Origin: VRUE01 sp963837735
GTDB taxonomy: Bacteria > Actinomycetota > Thermoleophilia > Solirubrobacterales > 70-9
Length of the DNA stretch: 64,000 nt
Direction of reading: 5' to 3'
Assembly: GCA_963837735.1 (NCBI GenBank)
Contig: CAWIOM010000004.1
Coordinates: 124,001 to 188,000, forward strand
The first letter of the stretch is position 1. Each line of letters starts with the position of its first letter. Positions 44,854-53,530 of this stretch are shown one piece after another. The notes under the pieces are model-generated. The model made no database searches. It was given only the letters and a program-made list of their open reading frames with translations, and was not told the DNA's origin. A program made the translations under genes and the position numbers.

Positions 44854-46419
44854 CTACTTGGTCACTCCAAGGATGAGCCTCGCCTGGGCGACGTCGCCCT
44901 TGACTTCGGAGCCGATCGCCAGGAACGGGATCTTCGTCAGGTAGGGCCGAAGTTCGGCGAACTGTTCCCGTTCGTCGGCCGAGATCAGGCCTTCGACCAA
45001 TCGCACCAGCGGCCTCCCGGCGGCGAAGCCGCTGATCGGAGTGCTGCCGAGAGCATCGAGGGCTTCGTTGTAGGCCCGGGTCTTGGAGAGGGTCGAGTCC
45101 TTGGGCGGCGTCAGCGCCAGGGTCGCGGCCACCGATCCGTAGCCGATCGCGATCCGCTTGTCCCGCGCGGCGACCACCAGCTCCTTGTTGCCGGGGCCCG
45201 CAGAGCGGATTTCGAATCCCTTGGCCTCCCCGTCGATCGGGACGAAGGGCGTGCCTGTGGCCCTGAGCAGCGAGGTGACGCTGGAGACCGTGCTGCTGGC
45301 GTGGTCGGCGCTGTCCGTGGTCAGCACGAGAGCGCCTTCGAGGCTGCGCTTGTTCCTGCCCACGGCGAACACTGCGGCGTCTTCGACCGAGCCGGTGATT
45401 TCGTCGAGATCGATGCCGGCCTGCTTCATCGTGCTCTTCAGCTTGCCCGCCGGGACCTGGCCGGAAATCCCGGATTCGTCGATCCCGTCGATCACCCCGC
45501 CGACCGTGTCGCCGAAATTGGCGAGGGCTATAGCGGCCGTCGAGTTCGCCGGCAGGGAGCCGAGCAACGCCTCGGTGCCCGACCCGCCGACCGAGCTCTT
45601 TGCTTCGCCGAGATCGCTGGTGAGGTCGATCTCGACGTTGTCGGAGCCGGGCACGAGGCTGACCAAAGCCGAGGCCTTTTCGGCTTCGACACCGGCCGAT
45701 TCGAAGATCTTCAGCGCTTCGGGGTCGACTTCGGAGCCGGCCGCCTCGATCAGGCCGCCGATGTTGACGAAGACATCGGCGAGGCTGCCTTCAGGAGAGG
45801 AGGGGCTGAGGTTCTTGAAGTTCTCTTCGTCAGCCAGCGAGTCGCCTCGATCGGCGTCGACCGCCGCTTCGAACGTCGTCACGTCCTCGGCGTAGACGAT
45901 GAAATTGCCGACTATCCCGACCGCCGATTCATCGGAGGGATCGAGCTTGTAGTCGACTCCTTCATAGGAGCTGTCTTCGAACTTCCGGTCGCTGGATTCG
46001 GTCTTCTTGTCGATGAAGGCCTGCGCTTCGCCGGTGTCGTCGACCTGGACAGCGAATCCGGTCCCTTCGAAGTCGCTGCCGTCGAATTCGGTCAGGAAGA
46101 TCCCGGCGCTTTCGCCGAGCCACGGTTGAATTTCCTTGTCGAAATCAAGCGCTTCGTTCGAGTCAGCCGCGGACTGTTCGACGTAGGAGAGGAGTGTCCC
46201 GCCGAGGTCGTCGATCCCGGCGACACGGCTCGCAAGGCCTTCCAGGTTGGCCTTCAGGGTGCCGGTCGGCTGGATGGTCGCCTCGATGTACACCGGGGTT
46301 TCGGCGGGCGCAACGCTTGCCGGGTCGGTGCTCGAGCCGCTGTCGCCTCCGCAGCCGGCCAGGATCGCTAGTGCGGCGGCGGCCGCCAGAACGGGGAGGA
46401 CGAAACGTGTCGTGGTCAT
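44854..46419 (-). CDS. DUF3352 lipoprotein
   Basis: This 521-residue exported protein has a lipoprotein signal (ALAILAGCGGDSGS, Cys near 23) and is matched by eye to the DUF3352 family. It is rich in Asp, Glu, Ser and Ala, with few basic residues, and repeats short helical/beta segments. No catalytic motif is seen. Its codon use is slightly less GC-biased than its neighbours (several TTC/GAA-rich stretches), but this may simply reflect composition. It lies between acpS and glmS on the minus strand, 10 bases upstream of acpS. A surface role is likely; function is unknown. Confidence 0.78.
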   Translation of the reverse strand: MTTTRFVLPVLAAAAALAILAGCGGDSGSSTDPASVAPAETPVYIEATIQPTGTLKANLEGLASRVAGIDDLGGTLLSYVEQSAADSNEALDFDKEIQPWLGESAGIFLTEFDGSDFEGTGFAVQVDDTGEAQAFIDKKTESSDRKFEDSSYEGVDYKLDPSDESAVGIVGNFIVYAEDVTTFEAAVDADRGDSLADEENFKNLSPSSPEGSLADVFVNIGGLIEAAGSEVDPEALKIFESAGVEAEKASALVSLVPGSDNVEIDLTSDLGEAKSSVGGSGTEALLGSLPANSTAAIALANFGDTVGGVIDGIDESGISGQVPAGKLKSTMKQAGIDLDEITGSVEDAAVFAVGRNKRSLEGALVLTTDSADHASSTVSSVTSLLRATGTPFVPIDGEAKGFEIRSAGPGNKELVVAARDKRIAIGYGSVAATLALTPPKDSTLSKTRAYNEALDALGSTPISGFAAGRPLVRLVEGLISADEREQFAELRPYLTKIPFLAIGSEVKGDVAQARLILGVTK

Positions 46420-46452
46420 TCCCGCACCCTAGCGGCGGTGCTCGGCGAGGCG

Positions 46453-48309
46453 CTACTCGACGGTGACCGTCTTGGCCAGATTGCGGGGCTGGTCGACGTT
46501 GAGGCCAAGGGCTCTGGCGATGTCGTAGGCGAGCAGCTGGAGCGGCAGGATCGCGACGACCGGCTGCAGGATCCAGTCCGTGCGGGCGACCTCGATCGTC
46601 TCGTCGGCAACGTCGGAGACGCGCTCGGAGCCCTCTGTGGCGATCGCGATCGTCTGGGCGCCGCGGGCGCGCACCTCTTCGACGTTGGAGAGGACCTTGG
46701 CCAGCACCGGGCTATCCGTCGCGACACAGACCACCGGGGTCGACTCGTCCAGCAGGGCGATCGGCCCGTGCTTCATCTCTCCCGCCGCGTAGGCGTCGGT
46801 CGGGATATAGGAGACCTCCTTCAGCTTCAACGCTCCCTCGAGGCATACCGGCAGCCCGACGTGGCGGCCGAGGTAGAGGAAGAACTTCTGGTCATGGTGG
46901 GTGGCGGCGACCTCGCCGACCCGGTCCTCGCATGAGGCGAGCGTCTCCTCGATCCTCGAGGGCAGGTGCTTGAGCTCGGCGACCAGCTCGGTCAGCCTCT
47001 CCTGGGACAGCGTCCCGCGAAGCTCGGCCAGTCGCAGAGCGACCAGGTACATGGCGGCGATCTGGGCGACGAAGGTCTTTGTCGCGGCGACACTGACCTC
47101 GAGCCCGGCCCGGGTGTAGAGGACGGCGTCGGCGTCGCGGGTCGCCTGGCTGCCCATCAGGTTGGTGATCGCCAGGACCTTGGCCCCCTTCTCGCGGGCG
47201 AGCCGCATCGCCGCCAGGGTGTCGGCGGTTTCGCCCGACTGGGTCATCCCGATCACCAGGTCGCCCTGGCCGACCACCGGATTGCGATAGCGGTACTCGG
47301 AGGCGATGTCCATCTCGACCGGCACCCGCGCCCACTCCTCGATTGCGTAGCGGCCGACCAGGCCGGCGTGGTAGGAGGTACCGCAGGCGACGATCACGAT
47401 CCGCTTCAGGTCGCGCAGGTACTCGTCGTCGAGCTCGACCTCGGAGAGGTCGACACCGTCGTCCCCCGGCAGCCTCCCGGCGATCGTTTCGGCGACCGCG
47501 TCGGCCTGTTCGTGGATCTCCTTGAGCATGAAGGTCTCGTAGCCGCCCTTCTCGGCGGTGTCGGCGTCCCAGCTGATCTGCTCCGGCTCACGGGCGACCG
47601 GGGTGCCCTCGGCGTCGGTGATCGTCGCCCCGGAGGCGTCGATGGTGACGATCTCGTCGTTTTCGATCGTCACCGCCTCGGTGGTCTCGGCGAGGAAGGC
47701 TGGGATCGCCGAAGCGAGGAAGCTCTCCCCCTCTCCGATCCCGGCGACCAGCGGGCACTCCTTGCGGGCTCCGACCAGGAGGCCGGGCTGATCGGCGTGC
47801 ATGGCGACGAAGGCGTAGTGGCCGCGCAGCTCGGCGAAGGTGGAGCGGACGGCTGCGGAGAGGTCGCCGTCGTAGTGGCTGGCGATCAGGTGGGCGACGA
47901 CCTCGGCGTCGGTTTCGGAGCTGAAGACCTCGCCCTCGCGCTCGAGGCGCCTGCGCAGCTTCGCGTGGTTCTCGACGATCCCGTTGAGGACGATGTGGAC
48001 GCGATCGGAGTCGTCGCTGTGGGGGTGGGCGTTCTCCTCCGTGACCCGCCCGTGGGTCGCCCAGCGCGTGTGGCCGACACCGGTGGTCGCCGGGGGGGCC
48101 GCGACTGCGACGCCGCCGCCCTTGTCGTGCTCCTCGAGAGCGGCCCGCAGGTTGCCGAGATGGCCGACCGCGCGCACGCTGTCGACCCGGCCGTCCTCGA
48201 TGACCGAGATCCCTGCCGAGTCGTAGCCGCGGTATTCGAGCTTTTCGAGCCCGGCGACGAGGAGATCTCGACAGGGACGACCTCCGACGTATCCGACGAT
48301 TCCGCACAT
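46453..48309 (-). CDS. glmS: Glutamine--fructose-6-phosphate aminotransferase
   Basis: This enzyme makes glucosamine-6-phosphate, the first step to UDP-GlcNAc. The 618-residue protein starts MCGIVGYVGGRPCRDLL, with the nucleophile Cys exposed after Met removal. It has the glutaminase segments RWATHGRVTEENAHPH and ENHAKLRRRL, two SIS domains (CGTSYHAGLVGRYAIEEW; MTQSGETADTLAAMR), and ends LAKTVTVE, as expected. No glmS ribozyme is apparent in the 29 bases between it and glmM. glmM lies directly upstream in the same direction. Confidence 0.97.
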   Translation of the reverse strand: MCGIVGYVGGRPCRDLLVAGLEKLEYRGYDSAGISVIEDGRVDSVRAVGHLGNLRAALEEHDKGGGVAVAAPPATTGVGHTRWATHGRVTEENAHPHSDDSDRVHIVLNGIVENHAKLRRRLEREGEVFSSETDAEVVAHLIASHYDGDLSAAVRSTFAELRGHYAFVAMHADQPGLLVGARKECPLVAGIGEGESFLASAIPAFLAETTEAVTIENDEIVTIDASGATITDAEGTPVAREPEQISWDADTAEKGGYETFMLKEIHEQADAVAETIAGRLPGDDGVDLSEVELDDEYLRDLKRIVIVACGTSYHAGLVGRYAIEEWARVPVEMDIASEYRYRNPVVGQGDLVIGMTQSGETADTLAAMRLAREKGAKVLAITNLMGSQATRDADAVLYTRAGLEVSVAATKTFVAQIAAMYLVALRLAELRGTLSQERLTELVAELKHLPSRIEETLASCEDRVGEVAATHHDQKFFLYLGRHVGLPVCLEGALKLKEVSYIPTDAYAAGEMKHGPIALLDESTPVVCVATDSPVLAKVLSNVEEVRARGAQTIAIATEGSERVSDVADETIEVARTDWILQPVVAILPLQLLAYDIARALGLNVDQPRNLAKTVTVE

Positions 48310-48338
48310 GGAAGGCGACTAAGGGTAGAGGGAGAGGG

Positions 48339-49655
48339 TTAGGAGAGCTCGCGCCGGACCACGCCGGCCAGGCGCTCGCAGACCGCGTCGGCCTCTTCGG
48401 CGGTCGGCGCCTCAACCATCACCCGCACCAGCGGCTCGGTGCCGGAGGGGCGCAGGAGGACCCGGCCGCGCCCCGCCAGCGCCGCCTCCTCCTCCTCGAC
48501 GGCCTCCCAGACGGGGGTGGCGCCGGCAACCGCCTCGCGCGCGGCGACCTCGACGTTGATCAAGACCTGCGGCAGCTTCTCCATCGGCACGGCGTCGGCG
48601 AGGTCGCGGCCGGCGAGCTCGCGCATCGTCGCCAGAGCCGCACCGATGCCGTCGCCGGTGGCGACGATGCGGGTATCGATGATGTGCCCAGACTGCTCAC
48701 CGCCCACCGCCCAACCTCGGGCGCGCAGCTCGTCGAGCACATGACGGTCGCCGACCGTGGTCGTCGCCACCTCGATCTCGGCGTCCTCCATCGCCCGGTG
48801 AAATCCGTAGTTGCTCATCACCGTGACAGCGACGCCGCCGCCGAGCTCACCGCGGGCGTCCATCCCCTTGGCGGCAAGCGCGATCAGCTCGTCACCGTCG
48901 TGGGCCCCGCCGCTGCCGTCGACGGCCAGGACCCGGTCGCCGTCGCCGTCGAACGCGAAGCCGATCTCGGCGCCGCCGGCGGCGACGTGGGCGGCAAGGC
49001 GGTCAAGGTGGGTGGACCCGCATCCGGCGTTGATGTTGCGCCCGTCGGGCTCCACGGCAATCGCCTCGACCTCGGCGCCGAGCCGTTCGAATATCGCCGG
49101 CCCGGCACGGTAGGTGGCTCCGTTGGCACAGTCGAGCGCCACGCGGCGACCGGAGAGGTCGAACGGGAAGTTGGCCTGCAGGGACCGCAGGTAGTCCTCC
49201 AGGCCGCCGTGCAGCTCGCGCACGCGGCCGGGGCTCGCGGCCGGGCCCGGGGCCGACCCGACGAGGGCCTCGATGCGCTCCTCAGCGTCGTCGTCGAGCT
49301 TCGTGCCGGCCGCGGTGAAGAACTTGATCCCATTGTCGGAGTAGGGGTTGTGGGAGGCGGACACGACCGCGGCGAGATCGAAGCCGAGCTTGCGGACCAG
49401 GATCGCCGCCGCCGGAGTCGGCAACACGCCGCCGAGCAGGGCGTCGCCCCCAGCGCTGGCGATCCCGGCGGCGAGCGCCGACTCCAGCATCGGGCCCGAC
49501 TCGCGCGTGTCGCGGACGATCAGGACCTGGGGGCGTTCGGCGTCCGCTGAGGCAGCCGCGGCGCTGCCCAGAGCGGTCGCCAGCTCGGCGGTCAGGAACG
49601 TCCCGACCTCTCCTCGGACACCGTCGGTGCCGAAGAGCCTGCGCCCCGTCGCCAT
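48339..49655 (-). CDS. glmM: Phosphoglucosamine mutase
   Basis: This enzyme interconverts glucosamine-6- and -1-phosphate. The 438-residue protein starts MATGRRLFGTDGVRGEVG. The phosphoserine is in VVSASHNPYSDNGIKFF and the metal-binding loop is AFDGDGDRVLAVD. GGEQSGHI is the sugar-binding motif and RPSGTEPLVRVMVEA the phosphate-binding end. It precedes glmS on the minus strand and follows rpsI, the order rplM-rpsI-glmM-glmS being typical of actinobacteria. Confidence 0.97.
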   Translation of the reverse strand: MATGRRLFGTDGVRGEVGTFLTAELATALGSAAAASADAERPQVLIVRDTRESGPMLESALAAGIASAGGDALLGGVLPTPAAAILVRKLGFDLAAVVSASHNPYSDNGIKFFTAAGTKLDDDAEERIEALVGSAPGPAASPGRVRELHGGLEDYLRSLQANFPFDLSGRRVALDCANGATYRAGPAIFERLGAEVEAIAVEPDGRNINAGCGSTHLDRLAAHVAAGGAEIGFAFDGDGDRVLAVDGSGGAHDGDELIALAAKGMDARGELGGGVAVTVMSNYGFHRAMEDAEIEVATTTVGDRHVLDELRARGWAVGGEQSGHIIDTRIVATGDGIGAALATMRELAGRDLADAVPMEKLPQVLINVEVAAREAVAGATPVWEAVEEEEAALAGRGRVLLRPSGTEPLVRVMVEAPTAEEADAVCERLAGVVRRELS

Positions 49656-49665
49656 CAGACCCCGC

Positions 49666-50554
49666 TCAGCGCTTGCTGAACTGCGGCCGCTTGCGGGCCT
49701 TCTTGAGCCCCGCCTTGCGGCGCTCCTTGACCCGCGCGTCGCGAGTCAGAAAGCCACGCCGCTTGAGCTCTCCCCGCAACTCCGGGTCGATCTCGGTGAG
49801 CGCTCGCGAGATCCCGTGGCGGACGGCGCCGGCCTGGCCGCCGATCCCGCCGCCGTGGACGCGGATGCGGACGTCGACGCTCTTCTCATAGCCGGTGGTC
49901 GCGAGCGGCTGCTTGGCCATGGTCTGGTGCAGCGGACGCGGGAAGAACTCCTCGATCGAGCGGCCGTTGATGTCGAACTTGCCGTCCCCGGGGAGCAGGG
50001 TCACGCGGGCGATCGAGCGCTTGCGCTTGCCGGTCGCCTGGAAGCGGGAACCGCTCTCCATCTTTGCCGGCGCGCGGCTCGCCGCGCTCTCCTCCACCTC
50101 GCCGTCCCCGGTGAGCTCTGCCTCGCGCTGGGCGCGCTCTTCCTCCTCGGCCTCCTTGCGGGCGCGCTCCTCCGCGCTGAGCGGCCGCTCGGCGCTGCTC
50201 TCCACGGCGATCGGCTCGAGGTCGGCGCCCGGAATGACGTCCTTCTTCTTCTCCTCGGGCTTGGGCTTCTCCTCGGCCTCCTCGGTGGGCGACTCGGCCT
50301 CTGCGTCAGGGCCATCAGCGGCCACCTCCTCAGCTTCGCTCCCGGGGGCGGCGGGTGTCTCCTCGGCGGACTCAACCTGGGGCTTCTCGGCGGGGGGCTC
50401 CTCGGCCTCGGCCGCGCGGGGCCTCCTCGGCGGCCGGGGTCTCCTCAGCCTCGGCGGCCGGGGTCTCCTCCTGGTCGGCCTGGGGCTCCTCGGCGGGAGT
50501 CTCCTCCGGCGTCGGGGCGTCCTCTGAAGTCTCTTTGTTCTCGTCCTCTGTCAT
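49666..50554 (-). pseudogene. rpsI: Ribosomal protein S9 with a long acidic N-terminal extension, one extra base
   Basis: The C-terminal 125 residues are ordinary S9 (QATGKRKRSIARVTLLPGDG to KKARKRPQFSKR). Ahead of it lies an extension of about 170 residues rich in Glu, Ala and Pro, from MTEDENKETSEDAP at ATG 50554 to EESAASRAPAKMESG. An extra base near 50412 shifts the frame inside this extension; corrected, the total is 295 residues. Streptomyces-type S9 has a shorter acidic extension. The start overlaps the rplM stop by four bases (ATGA). Confidence 0.9.
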
Positions 50555-50985
50555 CTCTCTACTTCCATCGGCTTGGGCTGCTGGGCGGCGTGCGGGTGGT
50601 CCGGGCCGGCGTAGACCTTGAGCTTGGTGAGCTGCTGGCGGGCGAGGCGGTTGCGGGGAAGCATCCCCTTGACCGCCTTGCGGATGACCTCCTCGGGCCG
50701 GCGCTCGAGCATCTCGGCCAGGGTCCGCGACTTGATCCCGCCTGGGTAGCCGGAATGGCGCCAGTATGTCTTCTGCGCGAGCTTGTCGCCGGTGACGTGG
50801 ATCTTCTCGGCGTTGACGACGACGATGAAGTCGCCAGTGTCGACGTGCGGCGTGTACTCGGGCTTGCGCTTTCCCCGCAGGGCGTTGGCGATCCGGGTCG
50901 CGAGCCGGCCCAGGGTCTGGCCCTCGGCATCGACGACATACCAGTCTCGCTGGCGGTCGGCGGGGGTGGCGACATAGGTCTTCAT
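50551..50985 (-). CDS. rplM: Ribosomal protein L13
   Basis: This 144-residue L13 begins MKTYVATPADRQRDWYVVDA and contains LGRLATRIANALRGKRKPEYTPHVD and the C-terminal LKVYAGPDHPHAAQQP. The ATG at 50985 is the family start; the frame is open 17 codons further. No Shine-Dalgarno sequence stands in front of this ATG. Instead there are six T and a GC-rich hairpin (see 50990-51018). rpsI follows with a four-base overlap. Confidence 0.96.
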   Translation of the reverse strand: MKTYVATPADRQRDWYVVDAEGQTLGRLATRIANALRGKRKPEYTPHVDTGDFIVVVNAEKIHVTGDKLAQKTYWRHSGYPGGIKSRTLAEMLERRPEEVIRKAVKGMLPRNRLARQQLTKLKVYAGPDHPHAAQQPKPMEVER

Positions 50986-50989
50986 CGTG

Positions 50990-51018
50990 AAAAAACCACG
51001 CGGAGGACTCCCGCGCGG
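50990..51018 (-). terminator. Terminator-like hairpin in the rplM leader
   Basis: On the minus strand a 7-base stem (CCGCGCG/CGCGTGG, one G-U pair) with a 9-base loop is followed by six T, and the ATG of rplM lies five bases further. This is the shape of an intrinsic terminator or attenuator, placed where a ribosome site should be. L13 genes in other bacteria have autogenous leaders, so attenuation by L13 is a reasonable idea, not shown here. Confidence 0.5.
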
Positions 51019-51095
51019 CCAGGGGATGATAGTCACAGACGCGCCGCGACGACGCGGCGGCCGTCAAGCGGTCGTCCTATACTGGCGCGCAATAC

Positions 51096-51249
51096 GCCGA
51101 ATCCCCTCCGGACGGTCGGAGGGGAGCGGGGGAACCGCAGGGACCTTTGCAGTGTGCAGGTCCCGGGGGCGAATCGGACGAAGACGTCCGTAGCGCATCT
51201 CTTTCAGCGCGAGCCCGACAGCTAACTCCGCAGGCGGTCGAAAGAGAGG
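51096..51249 (+). ncRNA. ydaO/yuaA-type c-di-AMP riboswitch
   Basis: This leader matches the ydaO-yuaA consensus as I recall it. It has CGCCGAATCC at the 5' end, AGCGGGGGAACCGCAGGG, a GGGGGCGAATCGG element, and near the 3' end GAGCCCGACAGCTAACTCCG followed by CAGGCGG. Complementary 5' and 3' segments (TCTCTTTC and GAAAGAGA, 51198-51205 and 51239-51246) form a closing helix. c-di-AMP binding usually switches such genes off. It precedes a secreted M23 peptidase, the classic actinobacterial target type. A TATACT at 51078-51083 may be the -10 box. Confidence 0.88.
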
Positions 51250-51253
51250 GAAC

Positions 51254-52210
51254 GTGGTTCCGAGTTATTCGAGAGCCCGGCCCATTTTGGCGGGCATGGC
51301 GTTCACGGTCGCAGCGGCGGCCCTGCTGGCGATCCTTCCGGGGAGCGCCGGGGCCGCTGTGGAGACCGGGGGCGCACCGACGGCCGCCGGCGGCCCTCCG
51401 GCGCCGCCGAGCGCGACCGGCACGCCGGCCACCGGGACTCCCAGCGCCGGCAGCCTGACCCTGCTCTCGGCGAAGACCTACCCGCGCGTGTCCTTCTACT
51501 ACGGCGTCCGCAACCCCAGCCTCCGCTTCGAACTCGAAAGCAGCCAGCCGCAGAACGACCTCCGCATCGACGTGATCGACGAAGCGGGCGCAGTCGTCCG
51601 CAGCTTCTACCGCAACGACGTCGAACCGAGGACCACGGTCGGCATCCGCTGGGACGGCGTCACGGCGGCCAGGCGGCCGGCTCCAAACGGCCACTACAGC
51701 TTCCGGGTCGGAGCCCAGGGGGCCGCGCGCGCCGCTCATCGCGCCTCGACGTCGAGCGAGCCGCTCAGCCTCGGCTTCGACTTCTACGGCTTCGCCTTCC
51801 CGATCCTCGGCGCCCACGACTACGGCGGCGCGGGAGGACGCTTCGGCGCCGGCCGCGCCGGCCACACCCACCAGGGCCAGGACGTGATGGCCGCCTGCGG
51901 CCTGCCGGTCGTCGCCGCCCGCGGCGGCAGGGTCCAATACGCCGGCTGGGACAACCTCGGAGGCAACTACCTGGTGATCGACGGCAAGGGCAGCCCCTAC
52001 GACACGGCCTACATGCACCTTGCCCAGCCGACGCCGCTCAAAACCGGCGATGCGGTGCGCACAGGCCAGCCAATCGGGATCGTCGGCGAGACCGGCGACG
52101 CAACCGCCTGCCACCTCCACTTCGAGGTCTGGACAGCGCCCGGCTGGTACGAGGGCGGCAGCCCGATCGACCCGCTTCCGTTCCTCAAGAAGTGGGACGC
52201 CTACAGCTGA
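51254..52210 (+). CDS. Secreted M23 (LytM-type) metallopeptidase
   Basis: This exported cell-wall endopeptidase has 318 residues. A signal peptide is at the N-terminus (AFTVAAAALLAILPGSAGA). A beta-sandwich domain of about 100 residues follows (NDLRIDVIDEAGAVVRSFYR). The C-terminal M23 domain has zinc ligands in HTHQGQDVMAACG (H-x3-D) and HLHFEVW (H-x-H). All ligands are present, so it should be active. It starts at GTG 51254, just after the riboswitch, with AGAGAGGG as ribosome site. Control by c-di-AMP links it to wall turnover. Confidence 0.93.
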   Translation: MVPSYSRARPILAGMAFTVAAAALLAILPGSAGAAVETGGAPTAAGGPPAPPSATGTPATGTPSAGSLTLLSAKTYPRVSFYYGVRNPSLRFELESSQPQNDLRIDVIDEAGAVVRSFYRNDVEPRTTVGIRWDGVTAARRPAPNGHYSFRVGAQGAARAAHRASTSSEPLSLGFDFYGFAFPILGAHDYGGAGGRFGAGRAGHTHQGQDVMAACGLPVVAARGGRVQYAGWDNLGGNYLVIDGKGSPYDTAYMHLAQPTPLKTGDAVRTGQPIGIVGETGDATACHLHFEVWTAPGWYEGGSPIDPLPFLKKWDAYS

Positions 52211-52338
52211 GCCGCCCTCCCGGCCCGACGATCGCCGTCGAGCCCGAGGAATCGACGCAGTGACCGTCGCGAGGCTGGAAGGCGACGTCCCGCTTCCAGC
52301 TTGCGGATCGCGATCTCCGCGGCCATCGCAGCCAACAG

Positions 52339-52660
52339 GTGGGAGGCGGCGGGCGCATCGGGCCAGCCCATCGCCCTGGAGCTGGGCGCCGCGGCTACGG
52401 CAAAGCGGTCGCAGAGCCATGGCACAGCTTCGCCTCACCCGAGCATGACCTTCGCGAGGGGGCGCCGTCGATCGCCGCCCCCACCCTCATGGTCTGGGGC
52501 AGGCGCGACCCGGTGATCCCGCTGAAGCTCGGCGCAGGGCAGCGGCGTCGATCCCAGGCGCCGAGCAGTCGTCCTCGACACAGGCCACTCACCGCAGGTC
52601 AGCGACCCGCGGGCTTCGCCGCCCACCTCGTCCCCTTCGCCGATGCAGCGCTCCGGCCCG
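52339..52660 (+). pseudogene. Remnant of an alpha/beta hydrolase
   Basis: This stretch encodes only the last third of an alpha/beta hydrolase. Segments include AEPWHSFASPEHDLREGAPSI, IAAPTLMVWGRRDPVIPLKLG (with the usual catalytic Asp) and TGHSPQVSD (catalytic His). They lie in different frames, broken at least near 52530 and 52610, and the nucleophile elbow is missing. It fills the 380 bases after the M23 stop and overlaps the antisense end of the next membrane protein gene. It looks like a decayed gene, though some breaks could be sequencing errors. Confidence 0.6.
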
Positions 52661-53473
52661 TGCCGGCGTATCCCGAGCGCGGCCCCTCTGCACGATCGCC
52701 AGCGCCACCGCCACCGGCACCGTCGCCGGCAGCGTGTCAACCGCGAAGAAGAGCAGGTCGAAAAGGAGCGCCAGAACGGCCACGAGGGCCGCGGCAATCG
52801 CCTGCCGGCGGGCCGAAGAGGTCTCCACACCCACGGAAGTCGGCCCGGCGGCGGGAGCCGTGAGCAGGCAGCCGACCAGGGCGGCGACGAAGAGGTCGCC
52901 GAAGCCCATCGCAGCGGATCCGAAGTGGACGGCCTGGAGGCTGGGCAGCTCGGCGGCGGGAGCGGCGGCGCTGAGCACCGAGTTGGGGCCCTGGAGCAGG
53001 TCGCCGGCGACCAACCAGGCGTCGACGGCGGCCATCGCGTACACGCCCCAGCGCAGCCAGCGCGCCGAGACCAGGGAGACCAGGAGCCAGCCGAGGGTGA
53101 TGCACGCGAGCCCCGTGAGCACCGTCGCGGCCAGCTCGCCGAGCAATGCGTCCACGGCGGCCCAGGCAATCGCAAAGAGCGGCCCGGCGGCCAGAGCCCA
53201 AGCCGGGCGCGACCCGCGCACCAACCAGCCCAGGGCAACCGCCGCGAGGGGTGGCACCCCGACCAATGCCAGATAGGTGAGAAAGGTGGCGGAGTCCTCG
53301 TAAAGGTTGACGACGAGGACGACGACGACGATCGACCCCGCGGGCACCAGCGCCCACCAGCGGCTGCGCAGCTCACCCAAGCCCCAGGGCAACGGGGGCA
53401 ACCGCCCCGGCAGCGCCACGAGCGCGCCCTGCACCAAGCCGAGAATCGCTATCGAGACGGCGAAGGACGGCAT
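52589..53473 (-). CDS. Polytopic membrane protein of unknown function
   Basis: This 294-residue protein has about eight hydrophobic helices, from AVSIAILGLVQGALVAL to FDLLFFAVDTLPATVPVAVALAIV. No family is recognised. The last 30 residues (RARDTPARAGALHRRRGRGG) are Arg-rich and lie antisense to the hydrolase remnant, so the original stop may have been lost and the frame extended. It starts at ATG 53473. It lies downstream of guaA on the same strand, separated by a strong hairpin. Confidence 0.7.
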   Translation of the reverse strand: MPSFAVSIAILGLVQGALVALPGRLPPLPWGLGELRSRWWALVPAGSIVVVVLVVNLYEDSATFLTYLALVGVPPLAAVALGWLVRGSRPAWALAAGPLFAIAWAAVDALLGELAATVLTGLACITLGWLLVSLVSARWLRWGVYAMAAVDAWLVAGDLLQGPNSVLSAAAPAAELPSLQAVHFGSAAMGFGDLFVAALVGCLLTAPAAGPTSVGVETSSARRQAIAAALVAVLALLFDLLFFAVDTLPATVPVAVALAIVQRGRARDTPARAGALHRRRGRGGRRSPRVADLR

Positions 53474-53478
53474 CTCAC

Positions 53479-53528
53479 GCCGAGTGCTGCATTGTCCCCC
53501 TCATCGGGGGGCTAATGCAGCACTCGGC
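53479..53528 (-). terminator. Long perfect hairpin after guaA
   Basis: Arms of 15 bases (53479-53493 and 53514-53528) are perfectly complementary (GCCGAGTGCTGCATT and its inverse). Inside, CCCCC and GGGGG can extend the stem around a short loop. The structure begins two bases after the guaA stop and ends six bases before the next gene start. There is no T-run, so it may act as an mRNA-stabilising or non-canonical terminator structure. Confidence 0.65.
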
Positions 53529-53530
53529 GG

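Noticed and set aside
44854..46419. The DUF3352 gene as horizontally acquired because of slightly different composition
   Set aside because: The difference is small and explained by an Asp/Glu/Ser-rich product. No mobile element or boundary is present.
48310..48338. A glmS ribozyme upstream of glmS
   Set aside because: Only 29 bases separate glmM and glmS, too short for the ribozyme.
53479..53528. The hairpin as an IS terminal repeat or CRISPR-like unit
   Set aside because: Only one copy is seen in the window, with no transposase or spacers.
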